From: Candidatus Nitrosocosmicus agrestis
GTDB lineage: Archaea > Thermoproteota > Nitrososphaeria > Nitrososphaerales > Nitrososphaeraceae
Assembly (NCBI RefSeq): GCF_008389435.1
Contig: NZ_VUYS01000005.1
Coordinates: 124,001-188,000 of the forward strand
DNA length: 64,000 bases
Direction: 5' to 3'
The translations under genes were made by a program, and so were the position numbers. The notes below the pieces were generated by a model that was given only the letters and a program-made list of their open reading frames with translations, made no database searches and was not told the DNA's origin. Shown one piece after another: positions 19,126 to 26,923 of this stretch (positions within the stretch are counted from its first letter, which is position 1; each line of letters opens with the position of its first letter).

Positions 19126-20841
19126 ATGCAATATTCGGATGAATATAGTAAGTTTATTACACGATCTATTGATGAATGTTTTATTTTGCTTGATAATCCT
19201 TCATATGAAAATTATAAAAAACTACGCCATGAACTTGACCAGATTATTTCTTATTCTAAACTAGAGGATCATTCAAATATTCAAATTATTACAGATAAAA
19301 TAACGTATATAGTTGACTCATTAGTAGCAGGACATTTAAGCTCATCGATAATTCTGGATATTCTTACCAGAAGTTTAAAAAAAATAAAAGATGACATAAG
19401 CTTTCAAAATCATGTATTGGATTTGGATTTGATTGAAGAAATCAAGATGAATTATAATATTATGAAAGCAGATGAAAAGGATTTTATTTATACAAAGAAT
19501 TTAAAAGTCCTGTTAATATCCGCCGATGAATTTCTCTCTAACCTTATCTTAAAAAATGTCGATACTTCTATTGATTTAACTGTAATTCAAAATTACAACA
19601 AAGCTTTTGACATCATGCACACGACTATTTTTGATATTGTAGTTTGTGATATTTTGGAAGATAGTACATTAACTGAGGATTTTATTATGGGATACTCCAA
19701 AACCATTCCTATAGCAATTTTTTACAGAGCCGGTTATTTACATCTAGTTTTAAAAGCAGCCAAACTTGGGATAAAAAAAATAATATCATTAGATGAAATG
19801 GCGGTAAAATACTTGGTAAAAACACTACATCGAATATATGTGGACTGGACCAAGGAAAAAAAGAAAATTTTACTGAGACCTGTTTTGGAAAACCCAAATA
19901 CGAGGGTAGTCCTAAGTGATATGCTGTTAACTGAATTACCAATTTTTCAAAGAGTAAGAAGTTTTTTTACAAATGAGATTGATATGAATCATGCAATTAA
20001 AGAATCTTATGATTTGAAGATCAATGAGTTGATAAAATCAAATTCAGATATGATAGATTCTTTGGTAAAGGAAAGATTTTTGATTAAACAAAAAGTCAAA
20101 AATGTTTTGGTTTGTCCTAATTGTGATTCTATTGATCTCGATCTGAATTATCAGTGCAATTCATGTGATAATCTGTTATTTACAAAGTACAATGAAGTAT
20201 TTATTCATAGAAGTTGTAATTATGCGGGTCTTAAACATGTCTTCGCAGTAGGAAACAATTTTTATTGTCCTGGGTGTAATAAAAAAATTTCTATTTTGGA
20301 TGACTGTATCAAAGAGCCCTCCTACCATTGTCAAAAGTGTTCTGCATTTTTTACGACTCCCTTTACAAATTATAGATGCAATTTCTGCGACTTCGGGCCA
20401 TTTACATATATACAAGGAAAACTGAAAACGGTATATAGATATGATATTAATCCATTGTTTGAAATGGAATTCAAAAGGAATTTTTTTATCTTACAAAGAT
20501 TAAGTGATTATCTCACCCAATCAGGTTACAATGTTTCTTATAATGAAAAATCAAACAAGAATGTCACAACAGAAACATTCTTTGATTTGGTAGCAAGAAA
20601 AGCAGATCAAACAATGATCTTTGTTATTCTGACATCACATTTAGAATATAATATAGAGTTGCTATATCATATCGAAACACTGCATAGTGGATCTGAGAAT
20701 ATTACTCCTATTGTAATTTCCTTAAATGAGCCTGATCAGCTGATAATTAACTTGCTGTTGAAATTTGATATTTTCCTTATAGTTTCGGATAACGACAAAG
20801 AGATCCTCGCTAAAACAAAGGAATATCTAACAACAATTTAG
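19126..20841 (+). CDS. Receiver plus TackOD1 zinc-domain signalling protein
   Basis: A 571-residue cytoplasmic protein in three parts. Residues 1-115 are helical and may form an HPt-like bundle. Residues about 125-240 look like a degenerate receiver domain (LKVLLISADEFLSNLILKNV, FDIVVCDILED). Residues about 330-430 carry five C-x-x-C pairs (CPNC, CNSC, CPGC, CQKC, CNFC) in the arrangement of TackOD1, the thaumarchaeal output domain. A further alpha/beta region follows (about 440-571). TackOD1 proteins are taken to be outputs of archaeal two-component systems; the target is unknown. The receiver lacks an obvious Lys-Pro motif. It lies between two transposase relics and is divergent from the PIG-L gene. 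Confidence 0.8.
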   Translation: MQYSDEYSKFITRSIDECFILLDNPSYENYKKLRHELDQIISYSKLEDHSNIQIITDKITYIVDSLVAGHLSSSIILDILTRSLKKIKDDISFQNHVLDLDLIEEIKMNYNIMKADEKDFIYTKNLKVLLISADEFLSNLILKNVDTSIDLTVIQNYNKAFDIMHTTIFDIVVCDILEDSTLTEDFIMGYSKTIPIAIFYRAGYLHLVLKAAKLGIKKIISLDEMAVKYLVKTLHRIYVDWTKEKKKILLRPVLENPNTRVVLSDMLLTELPIFQRVRSFFTNEIDMNHAIKESYDLKINELIKSNSDMIDSLVKERFLIKQKVKNVLVCPNCDSIDLDLNYQCNSCDNLLFTKYNEVFIHRSCNYAGLKHVFAVGNNFYCPGCNKKISILDDCIKEPSYHCQKCSAFFTTPFTNYRCNFCDFGPFTYIQGKLKTVYRYDINPLFEMEFKRNFFILQRLSDYLTQSGYNVSYNEKSNKNVTTETFFDLVARKADQTMIFVILTSHLEYNIELLYHIETLHSGSENITPIVISLNEPDQLIINLLLKFDIFLIVSDNDKEILAKTKEYLTTI

Positions 20842-20884
20842 TGCAGTCCATTCAATAGGATCGGCTCTGTTAACCTAATAAAAT

Positions 20885-21560
20885 GATATAGCTTGAAGAT
20901 ATTTTATTCCATGTTTGCTCACCAGAAATAAAACGCCTCCAGAATATGTCTATTTGGGCAGTTTTTGTATTTTTCAGGACTATATCTTAGGCTTGGGAGA
21001 ACCTCTGAGAGACTATCTTATTTCATAAAGCAAAACCATGTTTTATTTGCCAAAAAGTGGAACTAGATATAAAATACCATCCTCTAAAAATATCCACATA
21101 AAGTAAAAGGATTTCTAAATTCATTGTATAGATGAAACCTTGATCAAGACTGACTCAGAATACATATTGGCTTTGGATAGCAATAGAGCCTAAAAAAAGT
21201 AAGGAAATTCTCGCACTCTTTTTTGCTAACAATGTCCAAGAAAAGAAACATGTTTGTTGTCCAAAGATTCCTTGCTTGCTGGTTTAGTCAGAGTACATCG
21301 AAAGCATTATCCAGTTTTCACCGACGGTGAAAGAGCCTGGCACCCAAAAATGATTTGCAGGGTTTTGAATCTGAAACACTATATCTATTCTTTTTTTGGC
21401 AAATAAGAGAAGAGCCCAGGGGATAAAAAGAAAAAGATGCAGTACATAAAGGACAGAACTGAAAGTTTCGATGACTACTTTCCTTACAGAGTAAAGAATT
21501 TCAAACTAAATCGTGTGATAAATTGGTTGAATCTATTTGTATGTAAACACAATAATGATA
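20885..21560 (+). mobile_element. Decayed IS6-like transposase copy B
   Basis: The more complete of two related relics. In shifted frames it reads TLIKTDSEYI, WLWIAIEPKKSKEIL, KHYPVFTDGERAWHPKM, CRVLNLKHYI and, at the 3' end, MQYIKDRTESFDDYFPYRVK with KLNRVINWLNLFVCKHN. The last pieces are the hallmark C-terminus of archaeal IS6-family transposases (KDRTE-FDDYFP, NWLNLF). At least three frameshifts make it inactive. Together with copy A it brackets the PIG-L and TackOD1 genes in direct orientation, like the arms of an old composite transposon. Confidence 0.7.
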
Positions 21561-21743
21561 TAATAGCTTAGTTAGAGCCCTCATTTGTATTTTTTTGAAT
21601 TTATTAACTACAAATGCTTTAAAAATGGATTTGTAATAAGGTAAAGATTCGGCAATTATTAGATTAATACTTTTCTCTAACTCCTTTATTTGCTTGTCAT
21701 TATCAGAAGTGACAGCGATAGTGTAAGTGGTAGTATTCAGCAT
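21501..21743 (-). CDS. Doubtful 80-aa hypothetical protein
   Basis: The first 55 residues (MLNTTTYTIAVTSDNDKQIK and onward) have a protein-like composition, but the last 25 are read antisense through the transposase relic. If a gene existed here, its end was replaced by the insertion. No family recognised. Confidence 0.25.
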   Translation of the reverse strand: MLNTTTYTIAVTSDNDKQIKELEKSINLIIAESLPYYKSIFKAFVVNKFKKIQMRALTKLLYHYCVYIQIDSTNLSHDLV

Positions 21744-21796
21744 TTACTAATTTATTAAATTAAAAAACTCTGCGTCACTACTAATGACTACCACGT

Positions 21797-21843
21797 AGGG
21801 GATGGGATTTCAATCCGTTTCTTGCATTCACGGGTTTATACTT
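21797..21843. repeat. Scrambled relic of the tRNA-Val 3' flank
   Basis: Two pieces of the tRNA-Val locus (32351-32445) recur here within about 45 bp. AGGGGATGGGATTT matches 32374-32387 in the same orientation. CATTCACGGGTTTA, with a few further matching bases, matches the reverse complement of 32351-32366, the tRNA trailer, so one piece is inverted relative to the other. Two 14-nt exact matches this close together are unlikely by chance. It looks like an attachment-site or rearrangement scar. Confidence 0.55.
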
Positions 21844-22068
21844 AATTAGGCAGAAACAAAATTTAAGAAAATGGCTCGATCTTGTTATTATTTACAAATA
21901 ACTAAGTCTATGAGTTCTATTAATCAATTTATGACATATCAATCAACAGAGCATATAGGTCATTGAATAAATCACAAAAGAATTAAGATGATGTAGTATT
22001 CACCGTTTAAATCTGAGTTTGGCTAGAGTCTGTCGAAAATTCCAGATGTTTTTCAGACGGCTTGGCAA

Positions 22069-22353
22069 TTATTCATATATAGAAGAATGATTTCTTTGCG
22101 AAGGATTATTGAATTTTAGACCTTTGGAACTTTCCTTTCTAACATCCTCATTTGTTAATACCTTTTTCTTCTTATGAATTTTATTCTGATTATCTACATC
22201 TGTCGCTCCAGTATTATCTTCTGCTTTCTTACTGTTTAGATAGGTTTTTGCATTTTGAATAGAAGACAAACCGATATCATTTGTTACGAATGTATAACTA
22301 TCATCACTTTTCTGGTTATCTTTTAATACCCTAATTTTTGATTTCTTTTTCAT
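22069..22353 (-). CDS. Small charged protein with NPSQRNHSSIYE tail
   Basis: A 94-residue, Lys/Asp/Asn-rich protein without membrane segments. It shares its two ends with the 82-residue protein at 37199-37447: a basic N-terminus (KKKSKIRVLKDNQK compared with MIKKIRILKNDKK), a KKKKV-N block in the middle, and an almost identical C-terminus (GLKFNNPSQRNHSSIYE compared with GLKYLNPSQRNHSSVYE). The centre is low-complexity and likely disordered. I do not recognise the family. The conserved tail suggests a peptide motif recognised by a partner. The start at 22353 is chosen by alignment with the paralogue; the frame opens seven codons earlier. Confidence 0.65.
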   Translation of the reverse strand: MKKKSKIRVLKDNQKSDDSYTFVTNDIGLSSIQNAKTYLNSKKAEDNTGATDVDNQNKIHKKKKVLTNEDVRKESSKGLKFNNPSQRNHSSIYE

Positions 22354-22609
22354 TATTTTCATCTTTCCGAACAATTTTAGAGTTTCTTAGAATTTGTTTA
22401 GCTGTAGGCAATCAAATTGGAAATAAACCCACTGAAGTTTAATTAACAATGACAATTAGATCACGAACTAAAAAAAATACTAAACAGAAAAATTCAAGGA
22501 AGAAAGTCTAGCAAATTATTCTAAATTGTAATAAATCCAAATATATTTAAAATTTGCTATTTCTTTTTAGATTATACTTTGCTAAAGTTTAAGGTTAGGT
22601 AAATATTGA

Positions 22610-23890
22610 TTGACTAGCGATGAGTATACGGATAACAACGACAAACCGATTAAACTTGGTTTACGTCCAAACATCAAGCAGTTCTTAGTTCTCGTGTTGG
22701 TCAATGCTTTCGTTGGGTCTATGATTGGATTAGAACAAACCGTGGTTCCTCTCATTGGAGCAAAGGAATTCGATATTCAATCAAACGCTCTGATAGTGTC
22801 TTTTATCGCAAGCTTTGGACTAGTAAAGGCAATTCTGAATCTTTTTGCGGGTAAAATCTCTGACAAATGGGGTAGGAAAAATGTGTTAATCCTTGGATGG
22901 CTGTTTGGAATACCTGTTCCTGTTTTATTATTGGCAGCACCGGATTGGAACTGGATAATAATAGCAAACATCTTTCTCGGTATCAATCAGGGCTTGGCTT
23001 GGTCTATGACTGTAAATATGAAGATAGATCTTGTAGGAAAAGAGAAAAGAGGATTTGCACTTGGATTCAATGAGTTTTCAGGATACTTTGCAGTAGCTAT
23101 TGTAGGTTTTATAACCGGATATCTCGCCTCTATGTACGGGTTAAAACCCTATCCGTTTTATCTTGGATTTACTTTTGTTGTTCTCGGACTGTTGATTTCT
23201 TGGTTAATAGTGAAGGATACGAGAGAATTTACTTTTTTAGAAATGAAAACTCAAGATGAAAATAAGACCTTAGAAATCAATAATGGTAATGTAAACAGGA
23301 ATTTGGGGTTTGTTAAAGTATTTTTACAAACTTCTTGGAAAAACCGTTCTTTGTTAGCAATTAGTCAAGCTGGACTAGTAAATAATTTGATATTTGGAGT
23401 TTCATGGGGTTTGTTTACTTTATATTTTTCATCATACGGACTAGGCACAAATGATATCGGATTATTGAAGGCACTGCATCCAGGAATTTGGGGTATAGTG
23501 CAACTTGCGACAGGATTTCTGTCGGACAAAGTAGGACGGAAAATTCTCGTATTTCCAGGACTGTTTATACAGAGCATAGGAATATGGACAATACTATATT
23601 CGCAAGAGTTCTTTGGCTGGGTTGTAGGAATGTCATTTTTAGGCTTAGGAACGGCTTTGGTGTATCCGACTTTACTGGCAGCAATTAGTGATATAGCACA
23701 TCCTAACTGGAGAGCTACTTCCTTAGGAGTATACAGATTTTGGAGAGACATGGGATTTGTTATTGGAGCGATTGTAATCGGATTCATCTCTGATTTATTT
23801 GATATGTTTATTGCAATTCAAATAGTTGCATGGATTGGAGTAGCGTCCGGTATTGTTGTTATATTATTAATGAAGGAAATCAAAACATGA
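22610..23890 (+). CDS. Major facilitator superfamily transporter
   Basis: A 426-residue MFS permease with about 12 transmembrane helices. The MFS signature between helices 2 and 3 is clear (GKISDKWGRKNVLILGW) and a matching one lies in the second half (GFLSDKVGRKILVFPG). The central cytoplasmic loop is hydrophilic (about residues 205-235). The substrate cannot be read. Its position next to an arsenic-resistance cluster suggests efflux of an arsenical or another toxicant, but it converges on that cluster rather than being co-transcribed. The start is a TTG; an ATG is not available at the N-terminus. Confidence 0.85.
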   Translation: MTSDEYTDNNDKPIKLGLRPNIKQFLVLVLVNAFVGSMIGLEQTVVPLIGAKEFDIQSNALIVSFIASFGLVKAILNLFAGKISDKWGRKNVLILGWLFGIPVPVLLLAAPDWNWIIIANIFLGINQGLAWSMTVNMKIDLVGKEKRGFALGFNEFSGYFAVAIVGFITGYLASMYGLKPYPFYLGFTFVVLGLLISWLIVKDTREFTFLEMKTQDENKTLEINNGNVNRNLGFVKVFLQTSWKNRSLLAISQAGLVNNLIFGVSWGLFTLYFSSYGLGTNDIGLLKALHPGIWGIVQLATGFLSDKVGRKILVFPGLFIQSIGIWTILYSQEFFGWVVGMSFLGLGTALVYPTLLAAISDIAHPNWRATSLGVYRFWRDMGFVIGAIVIGFISDLFDMFIAIQIVAWIGVASGIVVILLMKEIKT

Positions 23891-23906
23891 GATTTTAAAT
23901 ATTTCA

Positions 23907-24266
23907 CTATCTAGGGGCATAAAAAATTATTGCAGTACCTATTAGCACAATTGTTCCTCCAATAATCTCATATCTATCGGGTCTTTTCTTATCTATAAGC
24001 AAACCCCAAGCAATTGCCATAACCACAAATATTCCACCATATGCTGCATATACTCTACCAAAATTAGATGGTTGAAGTGTTGGAATTATTCCATAAATAA
24101 AGAGAAAGACACCTCCGATTAATCCAAAACTGATTCTTTTTCTCTCTTTTAACCAAAGCCATACAAGATATCCCCCACCTATTTCCAACAATGCAGCAAA
24201 TACAAAAAGACCTACTGTGGAAAGAATTAATGTGAAGCTATGATCAATTGGAGGAATCGATACCAA
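23907..24266 (-). CDS. YnfA/UPF0060-type small membrane protein (second of pair)
   Basis: A 119-residue, four-helix membrane protein of the UPF0060 (YnfA) family, distantly like small multidrug resistance transporters. Helix 1 has FAALLEIGGGYLVWLWLKE with the membrane Glu, helix 2 has LIGGVFLFIYGIIPTLQ, then RVYAAYGGIFVVMAIAWG. It overlaps the end of the neighbouring YnfA-like gene by 23 bp and probably is translated with it. SMR-like proteins encoded as overlapping pairs often form heterodimers of opposite topology. The operon with the HxlR regulator ties it to the arsenic cluster. Substrate unknown. Confidence 0.85.
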   Translation of the reverse strand: MVSIPPIDHSFTLILSTVGLFVFAALLEIGGGYLVWLWLKERKRISFGLIGGVFLFIYGIIPTLQPSNFGRVYAAYGGIFVVMAIAWGLLIDKKRPDRYEIIGGTIVLIGTAIIFYAPR

Positions 24267-24618
24267 TTTTTTCTTTCTCTTTACGTGGATAATAGAATAT
24301 GATAATTACACCTATCACAGCAACTATAATTCCAATTATATCGTACATATCAGGAATTATTCTTTCAAAAAAATAACCCCAACTAATAGCCATTATGATA
24401 AAAATTCCTCCGTATGTTGCATAGGTTCTATGAAAATGAGTTTTTTGAAAGGTCGGAATCACTCCGTACATAAACAATACAAATCCTCCTAGTACACCAA
24501 AAATCCAACTATAACTTTCTCTTAACCACAACCATACAAGATATCCTCCACCAATTTCACATAACCCTGCAATAAAGAAGAAGAATAAAGAGTACAGGAT
24601 ATCTTTAAACCTAATCAA
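24244..24618 (-). CDS. YnfA/UPF0060-type small membrane protein (first of pair)
   Basis: A 124-residue paralogue of the preceding protein, with the same four helices: FFIAGLCEIGGGYLVWLWLR with the helix-1 Glu, VLGGFVLFMYGVIPTFQ, YATYGGIFIIMAISWGYFF and a last helix followed by a charged tail (PRKEKEKIGIDSSN). It starts at a TTG 32 bp after the HxlR regulator gene and ends inside the next YnfA-like gene, so the three form one operon. The different charged tails of the two partners would be consistent with fixed opposite orientations in the membrane. Whether they pump arsenicals or other cations is not known. Confidence 0.85.
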   Translation of the reverse strand: MIRFKDILYSLFFFFIAGLCEIGGGYLVWLWLRESYSWIFGVLGGFVLFMYGVIPTFQKTHFHRTYATYGGIFIIMAISWGYFFERIIPDMYDIIGIIVAVIGVIIIFYYPRKEKEKIGIDSSN

Positions 24619-24650
24619 TAAACTCAGTTAGTTTTTCAATTTAATGATTA

Positions 24651-25076
24651 TTATTTGTTTGACCATTTTCTCATCCATTGAAGCAGGTTGATTATCGATC
24701 CAACAAGTTCTTGTCCCTTTGGAGTTAATCTATACTCTACTCGAGGTGGAATCTCATTAAAGGATTGTCTGTTTAGAATGCCACTCTTTTCTAGTTCTTT
24801 CAAACGTATTGTAAGAGTCTTACTACTGAAACCTTTCATTGATTTTCTAAATGTGACATATCTTACAGGATCAGTGGAACAACATAGTGGTATCAAGATT
24901 TCTAGAGTTCCTCTTTTAGTAATTATACTTCTCAATTGAGATGTTTCTTTCATTAAACTTTCAATATCATAACCATAGAAATTGCAAGGATTATTATCGT
25001 CCTCAAGTATTGGTAGCTTCGATAATTTTATGGTTGTTTTGGCATGTTCCTTTTCTTTTGGTTTCTGTGATTTCAC
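24651..25076 (-). CDS. HxlR-family winged-helix regulator
   Basis: A 141-residue regulator. The winged helix (about 55-141) has the HxlR pattern: TLEILIPL, FRKSMKGFSSKTLTIRLKEL as the recognition helix, LEKSGILNRQSFNEIPPRVE and YRLTPKGQELVGSIINLLQW. Cys residues are present near residue 31 (NNPCNFYG) and as a pair near 65 (IPLCCSTD) and could sense As(III), which is inference. The start is a GTG. It is divergent from arsM1 with 57 bp between them, and this spacer holds a perfect palindrome (25109-25127) that is the likely operator. It probably controls both directions and arsM2. Confidence 0.85.
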   Translation of the reverse strand: MKSQKPKEKEHAKTTIKLSKLPILEDDNNPCNFYGYDIESLMKETSQLRSIITKRGTLEILIPLCCSTDPVRYVTFRKSMKGFSSKTLTIRLKELEKSGILNRQSFNEIPPRVEYRLTPKGQELVGSIINLLQWMRKWSNK

Positions 25077-25108
25077 TTACTTTACTCTTTTACTCTTACC
25101 AATTTATA

Positions 25109-25127
25109 TAGTTTACCTAGTAAACTA
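25109..25127. promoter_or_regulatory. Palindromic operator at the arsM1 promoter
   Basis: TAGTTTAC-CTA-GTAAACTA is a perfect 8-bp inverted repeat with a 3-bp centre. It overlaps the downstream side of the arsM1 TATA box (ATTTATATAG) and ends 7 bp before the arsM1 ATG, in the spacer shared with the regulator gene. A bound repressor here would block the promoter. A weaker copy lies before arsM2. Confidence 0.7.
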
Positions 25128-25133
25128 AAGGTA

Positions 25134-25943
25134 ATGAGTAAACAATCAAATATAAAAAACAAGATTAAGGAGCAATATGGAACAATAGCATTAGCAGATG
25201 GTTCGCTAACATGTCGTTCTTCATCTTCTGGATGTTGCGGCACCAGTGAGACAGCGGTAGTTTCACCAATAGAATCATCAAAAATAGTCGGGTACAATCA
25301 GAACGATTTGAATTCCATTCCTAAGTCGTCTATCCTAGGTTTGGGTTGTGGTAATCCATCCACCTTCGCTCATCTTAAAGATGGTGATATAGTAGTCGAC
25401 TTAGGTTCTGGAGCAGGTATTGATGTATTTTTAGCCGCAAATATCGTCAAAGAAAAAGGAAAGGTCATCGGTATCGATTTAACAGACGCTATGTTAGAGA
25501 AGGCAAGAAAAAACGCCCAAATTCACGGATACCAGAACGTAGAGTTTAGGAAGGGTGATATAGAGGAAAAAATTCCAGTAGAGGATAATTCTGTCGATGT
25601 AGTTATTAGCAATTGTGTTATCAACTTAACAGAAGATAAGGTCAACACATTCAAAGAAATTCATAGAATCTTAAAACCAAATGGAGTAGGAAAATTGATA
25701 ATCTCAGATGTAGTGACCTCCAGAGAAGTAGAAAAGGCGTTAATCAACGAGGCTAATTGGTGTGGCTGCATTGACGGAGCTTTAACAAAAGATAATTATT
25801 TGGACAGTATTAAGAAAGCGGGTTTTACTAGCATCGAGATCTTAGAGGAGAGACTAGGTAACGTAGTTGAGGATCTAAATGAGGACATTGAAAAGAAGAC
25901 TAGGAATATAACAAGTATTACTGTAAAGGCATTTAAAAATTGA
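25134..25943 (+). CDS. arsM: Arsenite S-adenosylmethionine methyltransferase
   Basis: A 269-residue ArsM. The SAM-binding fold has motif I VVDLGSGAGIDVFLAANIV, then GIDLTDAMLEKARKN and GDIEEKIPVEDNSVDVVISN. The arsenic-binding Cys of the family are present: SNCVINLTEDK (third strand region) and WCGCIDGALTK, with an N-terminal SGCCGTSE pair. It methylates As(III) stepwise to volatile or less toxic species. The leader is short and the palindrome just upstream suggests arsenite-responsive control. It is a tandem paralogue of the next gene; about 150 bp between them carry a duplicated promoter. The family is certain; the preferred product is not. Confidence 0.93.
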   Translation: MSKQSNIKNKIKEQYGTIALADGSLTCRSSSSGCCGTSETAVVSPIESSKIVGYNQNDLNSIPKSSILGLGCGNPSTFAHLKDGDIVVDLGSGAGIDVFLAANIVKEKGKVIGIDLTDAMLEKARKNAQIHGYQNVEFRKGDIEEKIPVEDNSVDVVISNCVINLTEDKVNTFKEIHRILKPNGVGKLIISDVVTSREVEKALINEANWCGCIDGALTKDNYLDSIKKAGFTSIEILEERLGNVVEDLNEDIEKKTRNITSITVKAFKN

Positions 25944-26067
25944 ATAAGCGGATACGAACTTCTTGCACAAATTAAATGAATAATTTCAAATAAACCCTTT
26001 TTTAGACATCCTTCTTTTAGTTTCTGTAACTTCACTTAGTTTACCCCATTTCTCTTACCAACTTAAA

Positions 26068-26086
26068 TAGTTTTTCTAGTAAACCT
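26068..26086. promoter_or_regulatory. Second, degenerate operator at the arsM2 promoter
   Basis: TAGTTTTT-CTA-GTAAACCT keeps the right half and the centre of the palindrome at 25109-25127 and sits at the same distance from the ATG (26093). The flanking bases, including an upstream TTCACTTAGTTTAC block, are also shared, so promoter and gene were duplicated together. The left half is weakened. Confidence 0.6.
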
Positions 26087-26092
26087 ATATCT

Positions 26093-26893
26093 ATGGGTAA
26101 ACCATTACAATTAAAAGATAAAATCAAAGAGCAATATGGAAAAATTGCTTTGGATGGTAATTCTAATTCATGTTGTATGCCCTGTAGTGATTGCTGTGGT
26201 ACTCCGTCTGAAATTTTCTTAACTCCGTTTGAATCATCAAAGGCTGTTGGATATGATCCTGACAAATTGAAGCTCATTCCCGAATCCTCAGTATTAGGAG
26301 TAGGTTGTGGAAACCCTACTATATTTGCAGATATTGACGAAGGTGATACCGTAGTTGACTTAGGTTCTGGAGCAGGTATTGATGTATTTCTTGCAGCCAA
26401 TCTTGTGAAAGAAAGTGGAAAGGTTATTGGAATCGATATGACAGAAAATATGCTCCAAAAAGCAAGAGAAAACGCTGATAAATATGGATATAAAAAGGTC
26501 GAATTTAGATATGGTGATATTGAGAAAAGAATACCGGTTGAAGATAATTCTGTGGATTTAGTTATAAGTAACTGTGTTATTAATCTGACAACCAATAAGG
26601 AATGTACTTTTAGAGAAATTTACCGAATCCTTAAACCTGAAGGAAAAGGAAAAATGGTCATATCAGATTTGGTCACCTCCAAAGAAATTGATGGAGATTC
26701 TGTAAATACAGACAATTGGTGTAATTGTATCGATGGTGCACTAACAAAGGAACACTATATTGATAGTATTAAAAAAGCGGGTTTTACCAACATTGAGATA
26801 TTAGATAAAAAATTATACATGGAATTAGAAGACAAAGAGGATCAAGAAAAAAGACAAATCACTAGTATTTCTATCAAGGCAGTTAAAGAGTAA
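26093..26893 (+). CDS. arsM: Arsenite S-adenosylmethionine methyltransferase (second copy)
   Basis: A 266-residue paralogue of the preceding ArsM with the same order of motifs: VVDLGSGAGIDVFLAANLV, GIDMTENMLQKARENA, SNCVINLTTNK and WCNCIDGALTKEHYIDSIKK. Its N-terminus is richer in Cys (NSCCMPCSDCCGTP), adding thiols that could bind As(III) or glutathione-type thiols. Identity with copy 1 is high in the SAM-binding core and lower in the C-terminal tail, so the duplication is not very recent. It is followed after 30 bp by arsC, which has a ribosome-binding site (GGAGTGA), so arsM2, arsC and the aquaporin may form one transcript. Confidence 0.93.
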   Translation: MGKPLQLKDKIKEQYGKIALDGNSNSCCMPCSDCCGTPSEIFLTPFESSKAVGYDPDKLKLIPESSVLGVGCGNPTIFADIDEGDTVVDLGSGAGIDVFLAANLVKESGKVIGIDMTENMLQKARENADKYGYKKVEFRYGDIEKRIPVEDNSVDLVISNCVINLTTNKECTFREIYRILKPEGKGKMVISDLVTSKEIDGDSVNTDNWCNCIDGALTKEHYIDSIKKAGFTNIEILDKKLYMELEDKEDQEKRQITSISIKAVKE

Positions 26894-26923
26894 AAAGATT
26901 AGCGAGACAAAGGAGTGATTTAG

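Noticed and set aside
22610-23890. MFS transporter considered as ArsJ (organoarsenical exporter)
   Set aside because: ArsJ normally lies beside a glyceraldehyde-3-phosphate dehydrogenase gene, which is absent here, and the gene converges on the cluster instead of joining it.
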